Origin: Mytilus edulis | Taxonomy: Eukaryota > Mollusca > Bivalvia > Mytilida > Mytilidae | DNA length: 64,000 nucleotides | Assembly: GCF_963676685.1 (NCBI RefSeq) | Contig: NC_092345.1 | Location: 72,281,960-72,345,959, forward strand | Reading direction: 5' to 3' | Shown here: one piece after another, positions 11,301-22,689 of the stretch | Numbering within the stretch: position 1 is the first letter of the stretch | Layout of the letters: each line of letters starts with the position of its first letter | Made by a program: the position numbers and the translations under genes | The notes under the pieces: model-generated | What the model was told of the DNA's origin: nothing | What the model saw: only the letters and a program-made list of their open reading frames with translations | Database searches by the model: none

Positions 11301-14300
11301 GTTAACCTTCCTTTTTTTGGTTTCTCCTCACGTTGTAAATATATCCTAAATTGTTCACATTGAATTTGTTTGACGTAACGTACTGCATGTATAATTTATA
11401 ATTACTAAGTCAGGAATTTGCAATTGTAAGTAGCGAAAACAATCTATCATTGTAATTGGTTTTTTTCAGGATGATGCTGTAATTGTTGACACTCCAGGAA
11501 TTGGAACAAGTTCAAAACTTACATCATGTCTGCTTGATTATCTTCCAAAAGCAATTTCTTTAATCTATGTTATCAACAGTAGCAATGCTGGTGGTGTTCA
11601 GAATGATCGAGTGAGTTTCTTACAAAACACACATACACTAACACGTAGTCGGTGTATACCTTATAATGAAAAAAAAAGCAACGATTATAATAACATTTAC
11701 TACATATGTTATATATATTTCTTTATTCTGGAGTTAGTACAAAATCTATAACATAATGTATACTACAACTGTTCGATTTGCGCAGTCAAAACAATGCGTA
11801 TAAACTTTAGCTTGACCATGTAAAGCCTTATTTGTGACGTACTATAGTTTTATTTATGACGCCGTGAAAGAATGCAGGTTCCTGAACATTTTGCATCTCC
11901 AGTTTCCAACTTATATAAGTTGATTTTCACCGTAAATGTTTCATTATAACAGTTTAAAATGTTGAAGTATTTTTTACGTGATCGAAATAGGATACAAATG
12001 TTCAGCAAAGCATTTATTTTGGTTCTATTGAATATGAGCATCCAAGCATCTATTTAAGTATCGTTTATTACTTGCAATAATTTCATCGATTTAAATAAAA
12101 CTAAACACCTAGAATTCGGCAACTTACACAAAATAAATCTTCCACACAGACTGTCCCTTTCTAGACTTTGATAATCGAATTCCTCACGGGAAATCGAAAA
12201 CAAATTTTTTGCACAGAAGAGATGTTTTTTCCCCGTTTCTTTTGTAATTGTATTTTTTAAGGAACATATATTCCTTTCGTCCATTCTGTATGTTTGTTTG
12301 TTTTCCAAATTGTGTGCTATGCCCGTGTCTGAAGTTAGAATTACGATTTTAAGCCTATGTATGATTGGTAATTTACAAAGTCAGGGAAGTTTAGAAGTAG
12401 TTTTACAAACAGGATATCCAATCGAACTTTTTATTGTAGTGTTGTTTATATAGCCTTTCGATTTAGCGCAGTTCTATTCTAACTAAAAAAGATCTTACGA
12501 AATTACCTATTATAAAATAATAACAACTTAATATCTAGTAAGATCTTTAAATATTGTTTTTACCGGTACTAACATTGATATACTTTGTTTGTGATAAATT
12601 AAAACACAACTAGGTATAGATTGTTATATAATAATGCAAAGTATGGTCCTACATCCTGTAGATATTATGTGTCTTCATAATTTTTTTAAGACTATTTATG
12701 ACGTTTTGATACAAAATTCGTCGGTTGTGAACTGATTGATACCTCAGTCTTTTAAAACTTATCAATGTGTTTGTAGTATGGTAAATTCTTGTATTCTTGT
12801 CTTTCGTTTTAACTGATGTGCTTTGTCTATACGCCTTTTTGTGTTTCTTTGTTACATATTTGTTTGTTGTTATTGTGATTTATTCAGATTAAGATTATAA
12901 CACAATGTTGACTGCTGTACCCAAATTTTGGACATTTTTATTTTATTATGGCTGTTTTTTTTGTTCACACATCATTCTGAATATGATGGAATTTTATGAA
13001 ACTAGTCATACAAGTGAGAGGTTTAGCTAGCTATAAAACCAGGTTTAATCCACCATTTTCTACATAAGGTAATGCCTGCACCAAGACTATTGAAATATGA
13101 AGTTGTTATAAGTTCGTTTGATGTGTTTGATGTGTTTGAGCTTTTGATTTTGCCATTTGAATTTGGACTTTCCGTTTTTAATTTTCCTCGGCGTTCGGTA
13201 TTTTTGTGATTTTACTTTTAAGTTGTTATGGACTTCGAATTATCTTGAAGTAACTGAGAGTTCGCATGATACTTACTATGTGTCTTTTGTCTTTATGTTT
13301 TTTTTTCGTACTTATCTGATGAGTAAATTAATGCGGCAGTTTTATAAAATTGAGAATGAAAATGGGGAATGTGCCAAAGAGACAACAACCTGACCATAGA
13401 AAAAAACAACAGCAGAAGGTCACCAACAGGTCTTCAATGTAGCGAGAAATTCCCGCTATAGTACATATGTGTAGCTAGTATTCGCGCACAATTAGTACCT
13501 ATGTATGTTATACATACAGACTGTCTGCTGAAATATCAATCCACCAAACTTTAAAAAAATGTTGTCGATCAAAAAGTCCACCATTATGATATCATCTTTG
13601 GTGTAATTGTTGTGAGTATAAGTGTTTTTTCACGACTTAAAACAACGTTTCCAATTTTTCGCAGCTTTGTTTAATGAGACTTAGTCGTTGAAATTAGCAT
13701 CCGCATAGACGTGTTAAACTGCGAAAAATGAAAGGTTTCGACAAACTGCAAACGTAAAAATTCCAATTGTTGGAGTAAATCGTTAGAACTTTTAAATTTT
13801 GACATCTGATTGACACAGATGGTTGAATATACCTCATCACGATTTTTCTAAAGGACCTCTTTTATTGTAGAAATCAAACCTCTACAAACTGTTTTGTTCT
13901 CAGTTGTAGTGTAACCCCACTGTCCAAACTTAGATTGAGCGACAAAATACATGTTTAACCTCGACACAAATGTGCCTGTCACAAGTCGTCGGGAGACGTG
14001 GTTGTCGTTGTTTGTTGTCTCTCATATTTTTTTGTGTTAGTTTTCATAAATAGGGCTGTTCGTTTCTTCGTTTTAATTGTTTCAACATTTCGTAGTCTTT
14101 TATAGTATTTCATATGGTATGGGCGTTGAAGGCTGTATTATGAAATACAGTTGTTCAATTCACTGCATTGGAACTCTTGGTGGAAACTTGTCTCATTGAC
14201 AATTATACCATACCTAGTTATCTTACATTTGAATATTTCCACTTCATCACATTTGAACTCCATAAGTGTGTTCTACTACGTTTAACATGAATTGATTGAT

Positions 14301-14383
14301 TTTGTGCAATACTTGTATCAGTTTTGTTTTAAAGATTTTATGATATTGTCTAATGATAAAAAATGTGTTTGTTTATATACTAC

Positions 14384-14419
<36 letters not shown>

Positions 14420-17400
14420 CAGTACAATTTATTTTGATAAATATATAGCTACTGAAGATTTTCGAGGCACAGAGCGAAGGTACATGTTTATATAAACTAG
14501 ATCCAAACAGAGCAATATTTGTATGCAATAAGTGGGATCAAATCTCCAAAAGGGAAGGAAACAAGGTGTCAACATATATTGTAAAAGAACTTAAGAAAAG
14601 CTGGCCAAACTTCCAAGAGGACCAAATGTTTAAACTAAGTGCTAAAACGGTAAGTAAAAATTGTACTTACAACATGAATATATAGAGAAACAAGGAGAAA
14701 AGCTAAAATCGTGAAAATCGTTCTTGACCTGTAACTTGATAATGATTGTCATGATAAAAAAATACACCAACTATGAAATCAATATCGTTAAGCATAAAGA
14801 AATAAAGTCTGGAAATCGATAGATTGATATAAATATTTCTGGCCATATTTAAATAAATGATAAAACTAATTCATTATTAAAAATGAGTCGAACAATGTTT
14901 GATCTGCATTGGTCATTTCCATACAATTCGAACAAAAAGTTCTGCGAGATTACCACCGGCACCATGCCTAGCATTCAAAACCAATCAGCTAACTATGTTA
15001 TATAAAACATAGTGTTCGTAAGTCGATATATTCCTTTCCTCCTTCTGCTTCATTCAGTAAAGCCTCGGTCACACCGTTAAGCATCTGTGGCTTTTTAATG
15101 TTTTTTGCTCTTTGGTCGGGTTGTTGTCTCTTTAACGCATTCCCAATTTCCATTTTAAATTTCATAGTTTACATGAAGTATGATGGCATGTATATCAGCT
15201 GTTTTTGGCAACCAATAGAGGGAGACTTATACTTGAAATGCAGTCACTTCAATGATTTTTGTTATATGTTACGTCTTTTATAGGTGAACTTTCAACAACT
15301 TACATCCCAAATTGAATAGAAATGGGTCATATAGAGCGACTACCACGACATACAAGGTTATAAGAGATACCTTATCTGAAATTTAGATAACGATGTTAAA
15401 TCTACAAATTTGCGATATATTCTGTTCTTTCCTCAGTGGGACCTGATCACATCTTTATGGTATATCATCGTAACTCAACTTGTACTGTATCAAACGCCGT
15501 TGACTTCGCTGTCAGCAAACCATTTTTTTCTAAGTGTTTTAAGTTTACGTTTTATTTGAAATGAAAACTAGTGTGCAAGTTTTTATATATGTTTTACAGG
15601 AGTCGGAAATAGTCTTTGCAAATGGACCAGACGCTGGATCTGACAGTTTCAAGGGTATTCTTCAACGGATCAAAGAAATGATTCCTGTTGGCTTGCAAGC
15701 TAAAATTTCAAGCCATTTAAGGTATACATATTGATAATTTTCTCTCTTTCCCTGTTGTAATATGTGCGCTGTTCCATAAAACATATTGTCACATTGTTAA
15801 TCTTGAATGTTCTCTCAATGAAGTCGCCTGTTCTCTTAATGACTTTGACCGTTATGGAATAACCGTTTCACAAATGATATCGGATATGTTCCTTACGTCG
15901 TAACTACAATCCCCTTCCCTTTCATGAATGTGACCTACCGAATTAGACTATTTACCGAATTTGTTATCACATAAGCAACACGACGGGTACCGCATGTGGA
16001 GCAGGATCTGCTTACCCTTCCGGAGCACCTGATATCACCCCTAGTTTTTTGGTGGGGTTCGTGTTGTTTATTCTTTAGTTTTCTATGTTGTGTCGTGTGT
16101 GCTGTTGTTTGTTTGTCTTTTTCATTTTTAGCCATGGCATTGTCAGTTTGTTTTAGATTTATGAGTTTGACTGTCCCTTTGGTATCTTTCGTCCCTCTTT
16201 AATGAAAGATTGCACTGCTTGTCGAAGGTATGGTCATTGTTACATACTGCCGACATTTCGTTTTATTATGATATGTGTATTTCAGTAAGGAGAGTACTTA
16301 GATAAAAGTCGAGATCCAGTTTCACATGTTTAACAAAATACATATTTTACAGGTGGCAGCACGATTTCATAGAGCAAATGTTGAGAAGAATTGTAGGGAG
16401 AATAAAACTTTCTATGAAAACAGAAGAAGACAAAATAAAAATTCAGCGAGACGTTGATGAAAGATTAAAGAAACTAAAACATGACATTAAAGAGGTAAGG
16501 ATACTTTGATTTTCTTTTTCAAAAGTTCTTTCAAACATACTTTTAAACAAACAAATACATTCGTACATACTAATTAGAAATTTTAAATTAAGTGAAACTA
16601 TTTAGCTTTGCTTTTATTAAGAAACAAACAATGTTAAATAACATGAATACATGTACATTTACAAGGAGAACACTATGGGAAAAATTATAAATCTTAAAAC
16701 TAAAAGGCATTGATAAATTAACTACTAACATTCCATTCTTCAACTTGAATCAACATTCACTTAAAGGTACAGTGCACAGTAACAGATGCAGCTGAGTATA
16801 AATGTAAACATATATCAGAAAAGCTACACGACCATCTAAAATCAAAAGAGACAGCGAGCAGAATATTTATGTGGTCACTAAACGAATTACCAGAATATTC
16901 ACAATTTGATGAGATAGGGTATAAGGCTAGACAGATGATAATTGAGAGAATCAGTGATGAAACTCGTGAATGGTGTCAACGTGACGAAATCAGTAATTTT
17001 ACAAAGGATTTGTACGACATGTTTTACACAGAATGTAGGATTATTGAAGAGGAACGTCAGAAAATAAATGAGGTTTTGTTCGGTGATGAATTATCATTAG
17101 GTAAAGGACTTCAGACGCAGCATGAGCCAAACAAGGATGAAACTCATGCTCCGTTGTTTACGAAACAAGAAAAAGTAGTTTTGGCAGTGTCTTCTCCTCT
17201 TTGGCTTCCGTTAATAGTCGGTGCTGGAATAATAGCATTGCCATTTGGAGCGGCTGCAGGGTTAAAGGCAGTAATACAAGAAAAGATAAAAATAAGGGAG
17301 TACAAGGCAAACAAATTAAAGTATATGATGGAATGGAGCAATGAAGTTCTGAACGAATACAACAAAGATGCTATTTATAAAATCATTTCAGAAACCTATT

Positions 17401-20400
17401 TAAAAGATTTTCACAAAAGTGTTGAGCGTGTTTGTGAGACTGCGATCCCACTGCAGATCGAAGCTGATGAAAAATATATTAGCAACATCAAAAATGACAT
17501 CCGTTCATCGAATCTTATTAGAAAACAATACAAACCTCTTGAATACTTGTGTAAAGCCATTCTAGGTAAGATTATGTTTATGGACATAGAACTTTGTGGA
17601 AACCAAATTGCTGATGGAAATATCAAAAACCTAAAAGACATGACAGAAATCGGACATGGACAATTTTCTGATGTTCATCAAGTTGAAATAAAAATAGATG
17701 ACAAATGGGAAAAAGCAGCCATGAAAACTATTAGAAAACCATTTGAGATATCTCAGTCTTATGTCCAACTGATAGAAGTTGAAAATTTGAGGTAAATATA
17801 ATCTATACAAATAACCTGATCATTAGGATTATTATTTATACTAAATGAAACGAAATGAGATGGCAACAAATCTACAGAAGATGAAAACGTCTTGAGACAA
17901 ATTTATGAATTGAAGAGGAAGTTTGAAATAACATTGAAATTGTTATTATCATAAAGTTTTATAATTATAACAATAATAATAATAATAATAATAGTACTAT
18001 TAAGAAAAAACATTATCATAATAATAATAATTACAAACTGTGCATAATGTGGTTCAATTATGACCATATTTAATGTTTACTGATAGTAATGATACTGGTG
18101 AATGGAATAAAGGCTACGATTCGCGCGGTCACAATTTGAATCTCAAAGGGTTTGATTTGTGGAGCAATTGCAATAACATTACATTCTATTGTTATTTTTT
18201 TTTACCAAAGTACCAATGCATATCATTGCAATAAAATAACTACAGTTATGCTTTAACCATGATGAATATTTGACTTGCACTAAACTCTTTTTGATTTTTC
18301 ACAGGAAGCTTACCCATCCAAATATAGTCAAATTGTATGGTGTAGGCATCAAGCATAACGCACAGAACAAACGATTTCTTCAAATTTTTATGGAGTATTG
18401 TGAAGACACTTTAGAAGATGTCGTTATGAAGAAAAGACAGCCACCTCCTTGCTCTAGATTTAAAAATATATCTGAATGCTCAGCATCGTGGGAATTCTTT
18501 GTAACAATGATGTGTGATGTTTGTCAAGGTTTAGAACATATTCACAGCAGGGAAATGGTTCACAGAGATCTTAAGCTGGCAAATATACTGGTAATCTTTT
18601 TTCTTGATACCCTTCATCTTTACTACACTTTGAAAACGATTCAGTAGAATCCAATGCTACAGGATGTCTTTGTATGGTAGTGACATAACATCTGTTTTTG
18701 TCTCGAAGGATTTGTCAAATACGAAAAATCTGTAATTAAAACTGCTCAAATCATACAATATAAAATACATTTGACACATATTACACATATGAATATGATC
18801 AAGTTGCCTCATTAAACAATGACTATAAATAATGACATTTCACATTTTATAGCGGATTCATAATCAGTTCAAAGGAATATAGCTAACGTAGATATCATAA
18901 AAAAAAAGTGCAATTGTTCTGATATCAAACCTTTCATTATGATTGTTATATCATTTTTCACAAAATACAGAAACTAAAGTTAGAACTGATGATTTAGTTA
19001 AACATTTGCAAAAAAAGAAAATTCAACATTTGACTCAATTTATCAGAGAGAGACAAACATATGTATTTATATATATAAACACTCTACTACAGATCCATCC
19101 ATTCAACCATTCAATCAACAGTGAAGGTGATACATGGCCGAAAACACATTTCATGTTCGTAACTACTCGAGATATCAGCACAACAATGTCACTTTTTTTT
19201 TATTTCTTCAAAATAATTATTTCTATGACTAACATATAATCCTTTACAATAGGCATTCAGCTTATCTGCTCTCTACTGTGCTGCAACTCTAGATTCTTTT
19301 GACGGGAAAAGGTAACACTAGGCCACTGAAAGCTGCATTATTATGTTTAGTTTAGGTGGTCTAGTGGTCTAGGGCATTGGACACAGTGCAGGCGGTATTG
19401 TCTCGATATCTCAATAGCATGAGTTCGAATCCCGGCGAGGGAAAAATGAGAATTTGCTTCTTTAAATTTGCATATTTAACATTGTTTTGCTGATATTTAG
19501 AGTAGTTATGTATATAAAATGTATAGTGAGGGGACATCATCATTATATCGAAGCTTTATGATAAAGAATAATGCGAGGTTTTTGTATGAAGTCTAACATT
19601 TGTGAATAAAGGGCCAATTTGGCCTAGAAATAAAGACATTAGTAGTACACCGCTGTTCAATGGTCATAAATCGTTTAGACTGACACAAATCAATGTCACA
19701 AACCAAATCTGACGGAAACATATCAACTATAAGAGAAAAACAACGGAAAAACAAAAAAAAACGCCGAACTGCTACAAAAACAAACGCCAACATACATAGA
19801 AACGGACTATTTGATAACATTTATATTCTTGACTTGGTACAGGAAATTTTAAAGAAAAATGGTGGGTTGAAACTGGTTTTCTTGAGAGGAGCACAGTTTG
19901 TCACCATGTCGATCGATTACTGAAAACCAGAGTCCTCTAAATATAATCTAATAAACAAACTATTGTCTACTATTAAATGCGGGGACATAATTCATGTATA
20001 GAACTCATAGATTTTTTATTAACATTTTTATTGCAATTATGTGGTAAAAAGACACGTACAAATATTTTCAGATTAAAAACGGTAAAGCCAAGATAGCTGA
20101 TGTTGGAATGGCAACAGACGAAACTAGCATCCAGGGAACATTTACAGGTACACCTACCACGATGGCACCGGAAATTTTCCAGGGGAAAATTTATGGAACT
20201 TCCGTGGATATTTATAGCGTTGGTATTATATTATGGGAAATGTGGTACGGACGCCCTGGTTATACCTTTCCATGCAGCGAAACCACTGAGGAATACAGAT
20301 TTATAGCTCAGAATATGACAGAGTTAAGCGTGTTTATCATCAATGGAACAAGACCCGATTTTGATAATAAATTCCAACCTCATAATAATTTACAGTTTTT

Positions 20401-20491
20401 GATGAAAAAATGTTGGAGTGGGAATCCTACGGACCGTCCAACAGCTGAATATGTGTTAAACAAGCTTAAAGATATGCATTCAAGTTCATAG
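8115..20491 (+). CDS. Dynamin-type GTPase / protein kinase fusion (DSTYK-like), complete
   Basis: Ten exons join in phase to 1025 codons plus stop: 8115-8366, 9580-9784, 10676-10959, 11470-11610, 14449-14649, 15600-15721, 16353-16494, 16767-17791, 18305-18590 and 20072-20491. Residues ~150-350 form a dynamin-type G domain: P-loop GETSAGKSS (153-161), DTPG (254-257) and NKWD (321-324). Charged helices follow, then a hydrophobic segment at ~586-618 (VVLAVSSPLWLPLIVGAG and on), like the membrane-contacting tip of dynamin-like proteins. The kinase domain covers ~740-1020: loop GHGQFSDV, Lys769 in AAMKTI, HRDLKLAN (Asp879, Asn884), DVG (896-898) in place of DFG, and APE (918-920). The GTPs-APE region resembles DSTYK, whose vertebrate form has DLG. 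All catalytic residues are present, so it is probably active. Its biological role is unknown. Exon 8 could instead start at 16773. An AATAAA follows at 20551. Confidence 0.9.
8219..8330 (+). repeat. 27-bp coding minisatellite, four units
   Basis: Four consecutive 27-bp units built on AAGGAACACCTTCTA lie inside exon 1 and stay in frame. They encode the KEHLL nonapeptides. Differences between units are mostly point changes. Confidence 0.9.
8445..8590. repeat. Relic of the GGCGGATC TIR-element family in intron 1
   Basis: It starts near CAGTGGCAGACGGGATCCAG and ends near CCCCCTTGATCTTGCC, with G- and C-rich interior. The ends resemble those of the intact 162-bp element at 50018-50179, but this copy is diverged. 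Confidence 0.5.
9580..9784 (+). CDS. GTPase-kinase exon 2
   Basis: From a TTATAG acceptor to a GTATTT donor, 68 codons plus one base. It encodes a charged helix, for example EIQKLITHSDIEEKLKEEL, and ends in PIVVT, the beta strand just before the P-loop. Confidence 0.88.
10676..10959 (+). CDS. GTPase-kinase exon 3: P-loop
   Basis: It begins with the split Gly codon of GETSAGKSSFINLLVG (G1 motif of dynamin-like GTPases), followed by a Ser/Thr-rich switch (SSVLSCTSTICR). It ends at PIPILQ with a GTAAGA donor. Confidence 0.93.
11470..11610 (+). CDS. GTPase-kinase exon 4: G3 motif
   Basis: 47 codons, phase 0 at both ends, TTTCAG acceptor and GTGAGT donor. It contains VIVDTPGIGTSSKL, the Mg-coordinating DxxG of the G domain. 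Confidence 0.93.
12825..13220 (+). repeat. GACTGCTGTACCC dispersed repeat, long copy (intron 4)
   Basis: An unnamed dispersed family marked by GACTGCTGTACCC, AGTGAGAGGTTTAGCTAGCT and AACCAGGTTTAATCCACCAT. Other copies are at 28290-28590, 31618-31990, 59235-59560 and partial ones elsewhere. No coding sequence is apparent. Confidence 0.8.
13345..13460 (+). repeat. GGGAATGTG dispersed repeat, partial copy
   Basis: It contains GGGGAATGTGCCAAAGAGAC, then AACAGCAGAAGGTCACC and GCGAGAAATTCCCGC. It is the 5' part of the longer copy at 42625-43215. Confidence 0.8.
14386..14418. repeat. (TA)n microsatellite in intron 4
   Basis: About 16 TA dinucleotides, some 30 bp before exon 5. The run could affect acceptor choice only slightly, since the exon 5 acceptor is the ATATATAG at 14441-14448. 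Confidence 0.9.
14449..14649 (+). CDS. GTPase-kinase exon 5: G4 motif
   Basis: 67 codons, phase 0. It encodes AIFVCNKWDQI, the guanine-specificity motif, preceded by LLKIFEAQSEG. It ends at LSAKT with a GTAAGT donor. Confidence 0.92.
15057..15165 (-). repeat. GGGAATGTG dispersed repeat, reverse partial copy (intron 5)
   Basis: The complement of CGGGTTGTTGTCTCTTTAAC and GCATTCCCAATTTCCATTTT is recognisable as the 5' part of the family at 42625-43215. Confidence 0.65.
15600..15721 (+). CDS. GTPase-kinase exon 6
   Basis: TTTTACAG acceptor, GTATAC donor, 40 codons plus two bases. It encodes VFANGPDAGSDSFKGILQRI, probably the last helix of the G domain. Confidence 0.88.
15815..16205 (+). mobile_element. 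5'-truncated 3' tail of a Penelope-like retroelement (intron 6)
   Basis: It opens with sequence matching the C-terminal codons of a reverse transcriptase ([15 protein letters not shown]). A conserved untranslated tail follows, with TTCCGGAGCACCTGATATCA, TTGGTGGGGTTCGTGTTG and AGCCATGGCATTGTCAGTTT. The same tail follows the RT fragment at 49217-50400. Confidence 0.7.
16353..16494 (+). CDS. GTPase-kinase exon 7
   Basis: TTTTACAG acceptor and GTAAGG donor, 1 + 47 codons. It encodes a long basic helix (RRIVGRIKLSMKTEEDKIK), in line with a stalk or coiled-coil region. Confidence 0.88.
16767..17791 (+). CDS. GTPase-kinase exon 8: helical region, hydrophobic segment, kinase N-lobe
   Basis: A 1025-bp exon, by far the largest of the gene. 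It encodes residues 450-790: amphipathic helices, the hydrophobic segment at ~586-618, further helices, then the kinase Gly-rich loop (IGHGQFSDVHQV) and ATP-binding Lys769. The start at 16767 (after TTAAAG) and at 16773 (after GGTACAG) are both in frame. Confidence 0.9.
17960..18030. repeat. (AAT)n simple repeat in intron 8
   Basis: Two short runs of AAT triplets separated by about 30 bp. Confidence 0.8.
18305..18590 (+). CDS. GTPase-kinase exon 9: kinase hinge and HRD loop
   Basis: TTTTCACAG acceptor, GTAATC donor. It encodes KLTHPNIVKLYGVG, hinge IFMEYCEDTL, and the catalytic loop VHRDLKLANIL with Asp879 and Asn884. Confidence 0.95.
19354..19441 (+). repeat. tRNA-like sequence, probable SINE head (intron 9)
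   Basis: An A-box-like GGTGGTCTAGTGGTCTAG is followed ~60 bp later by a B-box GAGTTCGAATCCC. The spacing suits a tRNA-derived promoter, but arms do not fold as a standard tRNA by eye. It sits in an intron and runs into AT-rich sequence, so a SINE head is more likely than a working tRNA. Confidence 0.55.
19660..19895 (+). repeat. Dispersed repeat with CAAACGCCAACATACATAGA (intron 9)
   Basis: A second, reverse-oriented member of this family lies at 52978-53234 and is the target of the composite element there. The shared order is a TCATAAATCG block, a polypurine block, the CATAGAAAC block, and a CTTGGTACAGGA block. Confidence 0.65.
20072..20491 (+). CDS. GTPase-kinase exon 10: DVG motif and kinase C-lobe
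   Basis: Phase 0 start after ATTTTCAG, 139 codons and TAG. It encodes AKIADVGMA, GTPTTMAPEIF, SVDIYSVGIILWEMW and CWSGNPTDRPTAE, so the C-lobe is complete. The usual DFG Phe is Val. Confidence 0.95.
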   Translation: MKNGKAKIADVGMATDETSIQGTFTGTPTTMAPEIFQGKIYGTSVDIYSVGIILWEMWYGRPGYTFPCSETTEEYRFIAQNMTELSVFIINGTRPDFDNKFQPHNNLQFLMKKCWSGNPTDRPTAEYVLNKLKDMHSSS

Positions 20492-20550
20492 TAGCAATGA
20501 CTTAAATGGACAAAAACATTTAAGTGTACAGTAATTGGGCAAACGTTTGT

Positions 20551-20556
20551 AATAAA
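20551..20556 (+). terminator. AATAAA polyadenylation signal
   Basis: The canonical hexamer lies 60 bp after the stop codon of the GTPase-kinase gene. Confidence 0.65.
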
Positions 20557-20599
20557 CTGTTATGTCCCATCGTAGTGCATACCCTTTTTTGTTTTATTT

Positions 20600-21560
20600 T
20601 TTAAATGAGTTTTACACTATTCAAAAAAATCATATATGTATTATCATTTATCAGCCGCAAATGTTATTTAAAGGAAAAAAATAAAGATGTATTTCAAATC
20701 TAATTTCAAATTTTCGCATTTCTTTGTGACCTTTGAATTGAGATGACTTAGTCAGTTTATAATGAACGATCAGTGACTATTGTGTATGATAGAAATATAT
20801 GATTCATTTGGAATTAAAAACAAAAAAGTACTTTATTTGTGGCTTGTTGAATACCTCTATTTGTCTTATCATACCATCCACATACCATGGTTTGTGGTAT
20901 ATACAAATCACAATGTCCGCATGTCTGTCCGTCTTGCTACATTTCCGGGGCCTTACTTATGTACCGTTAGACTTAACCAAACTAAGTATGCAGTTACCAG
21001 TACATTATAGGATACTGGTTTATCATATACGATAATCAGGTCACTCTGATCTTTGAACCGTATGATAGTTAAACTTGGTCTGATTTGTGTCCTACGAATG
21101 CTTTTTGTACCATAGAACTAACCTTGTACGAACTTGGTATGCCGATACATCATAGGCTTAGGCTGTGCCATATATCAATGTCAGGTCACTCGGACTTGAA
21201 TTTTTTGAAATAAACTACTTGAAAAATTTAATATCTTTGATAGTACAATATTTGTACTCAATGCTTTTGAACTGAAGCATTTAAATTCACAAAACTCTGC
21301 AGAAGCATCAAAACTGACTTATTTGACCATTAATTTTTGAATTCAGAGTTAACGAGACTTTGTTCCGGGATAATTATAATTTCATTCATATTGATCTATC
21401 AGAAACCATGTGTTAATCAAAAACCATGCAATGATTATATAAAATGAACAGCTGCAAATGTTATTGCCTCAAATTTAATACTGAGTTTCATCCCTCACAC
21501 CACAGCAGCAAATAAAACTACATTGCAAGTACGTGGTATAAGCTCTGGGTTGATTAAATA
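20600..21560. other. Intergenic DNA, repeat-like, no gene seen
   Basis: Sequence at 20840-21200 (GTCCGCATGTCTGTCCGTC, then GGTCACTCTGATCTTTGAAC) has the character of a dispersed repeat but no second copy in the window. Confidence 0.45.
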
Positions 21561-21562
21561 CA

Positions 21563-21690
21563 AGTTATGAGATATAGGAAGATGATGAGTGAGTGCCAAT
21601 GAGACAACTCTTTATCCAAATAACAATTTATAAAAGTAAACTATTATAGGTCAAAGTATGGGTTTGGATTTCGACTAAAGAGGCCATAAC
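21563..21690 (+). repeat. GATGTGGTATGATTGCC dispersed repeat, partial diverged copy
   Basis: Contains ATATAGGAAGATGATGAG, GTGCCAATGAGACAACTC and CTATTATAGGTCAA, as in the fuller copies at 27727-28110, 33035-33200 and 62336-62700. Confidence 0.7.
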
Positions 21691-21835
21691 AACAAAAAAA
21701 ACCCAACCTTTTACTTAGCACCAACTTTTGAAGTTTATATGAGCCTAACTCTATGACATCTTAATGTATAATTTCAAAATGATGACACAGTTAAAATTGT
21801 AACGTAAAGGAGAGGCGAAAGATTAAAAAGGGATT

Positions 21836-22165
21836 TCAAACTCGAAATATGAAATAGACTGACACGTCATGGCTAAAAAAGAAACAGATCAACAGAAGTA
21901 CACACAACATAACATAGAAGACCACAAACTGTGCAACACGAACCCCAACTAAGACGAGAGGTGATCTCAAGTGGTCCGGTAGGGGAGGCAGATCCTACTC
22001 CACATGTGCCACCCACCTTATTGGTCATGTTAGTACATACCCAGTAATAAGTCTAATTCTGTAGGTCACATTTGGGAAAGGGAGATGAGATTGTTATTGC
22101 AACATATCCCCTATCATCTTTGAAACGGATATTCCATAACGGTCAACCAACTCGTGATGAGTATG
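21836..22165 (-). mobile_element. 5'-truncated 3' tail of a Penelope-like retroelement, reverse
   Basis: The reverse complement carries the last RT codons ([12 protein letters not shown] near 22140) and then the same tail as 15815-16205 and 34850-35160, including the block complementary to GTGGAGTAGGATCTGCCTCC. Confidence 0.65.
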
Positions 22166-22689
22166 ACAACAAACTAGTAAGATTATAGAACATCAAAGAT
22201 ATTTTGATACATGTACTATTTTCAAATTGCTTTAAGATAAACCTGGTATAAAATGGTCGGGATTCTAGACGAACCTTTTCTCGAAGGACTGCAATATTAA
22301 CTACATGCACCTGAAAGAAACAAAATTGTGTATATATATGTAAAAGAATAGCAAAAGACACCTATGGAACATTAAAACTGTGAAACACTGAAAAAACTGA
22401 CAACGAATTGGCAAAAGATGAAAACGACCAAAAGGCAAATAATAGTTAACAAAACATAAAATAGTATAAACTTACGACTTAACATTGATAAATTTTTACT
22501 GAAGGTGGAATTCCCGTGGTTTGTTGTTATCTGTATATGTATAATACTGGAAATGAACTTAGAAACTTATCCAGGAAGTGTGTGTGCGCCATTGATGTAA
22601 CTAGTCGCGCGATATAACTGCATACCAAACTTTCCGCAGTTTTACAGTTCACGGAAGTATTTAGTAGTAAGTTTCAATCAATTATAGTT

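Noticed and set aside
19354..19441. Functional tRNA gene
   Set aside because: A and B boxes are present, but the acceptor and anticodon arms do not pair well by eye and the sequence continues into SINE-like text.
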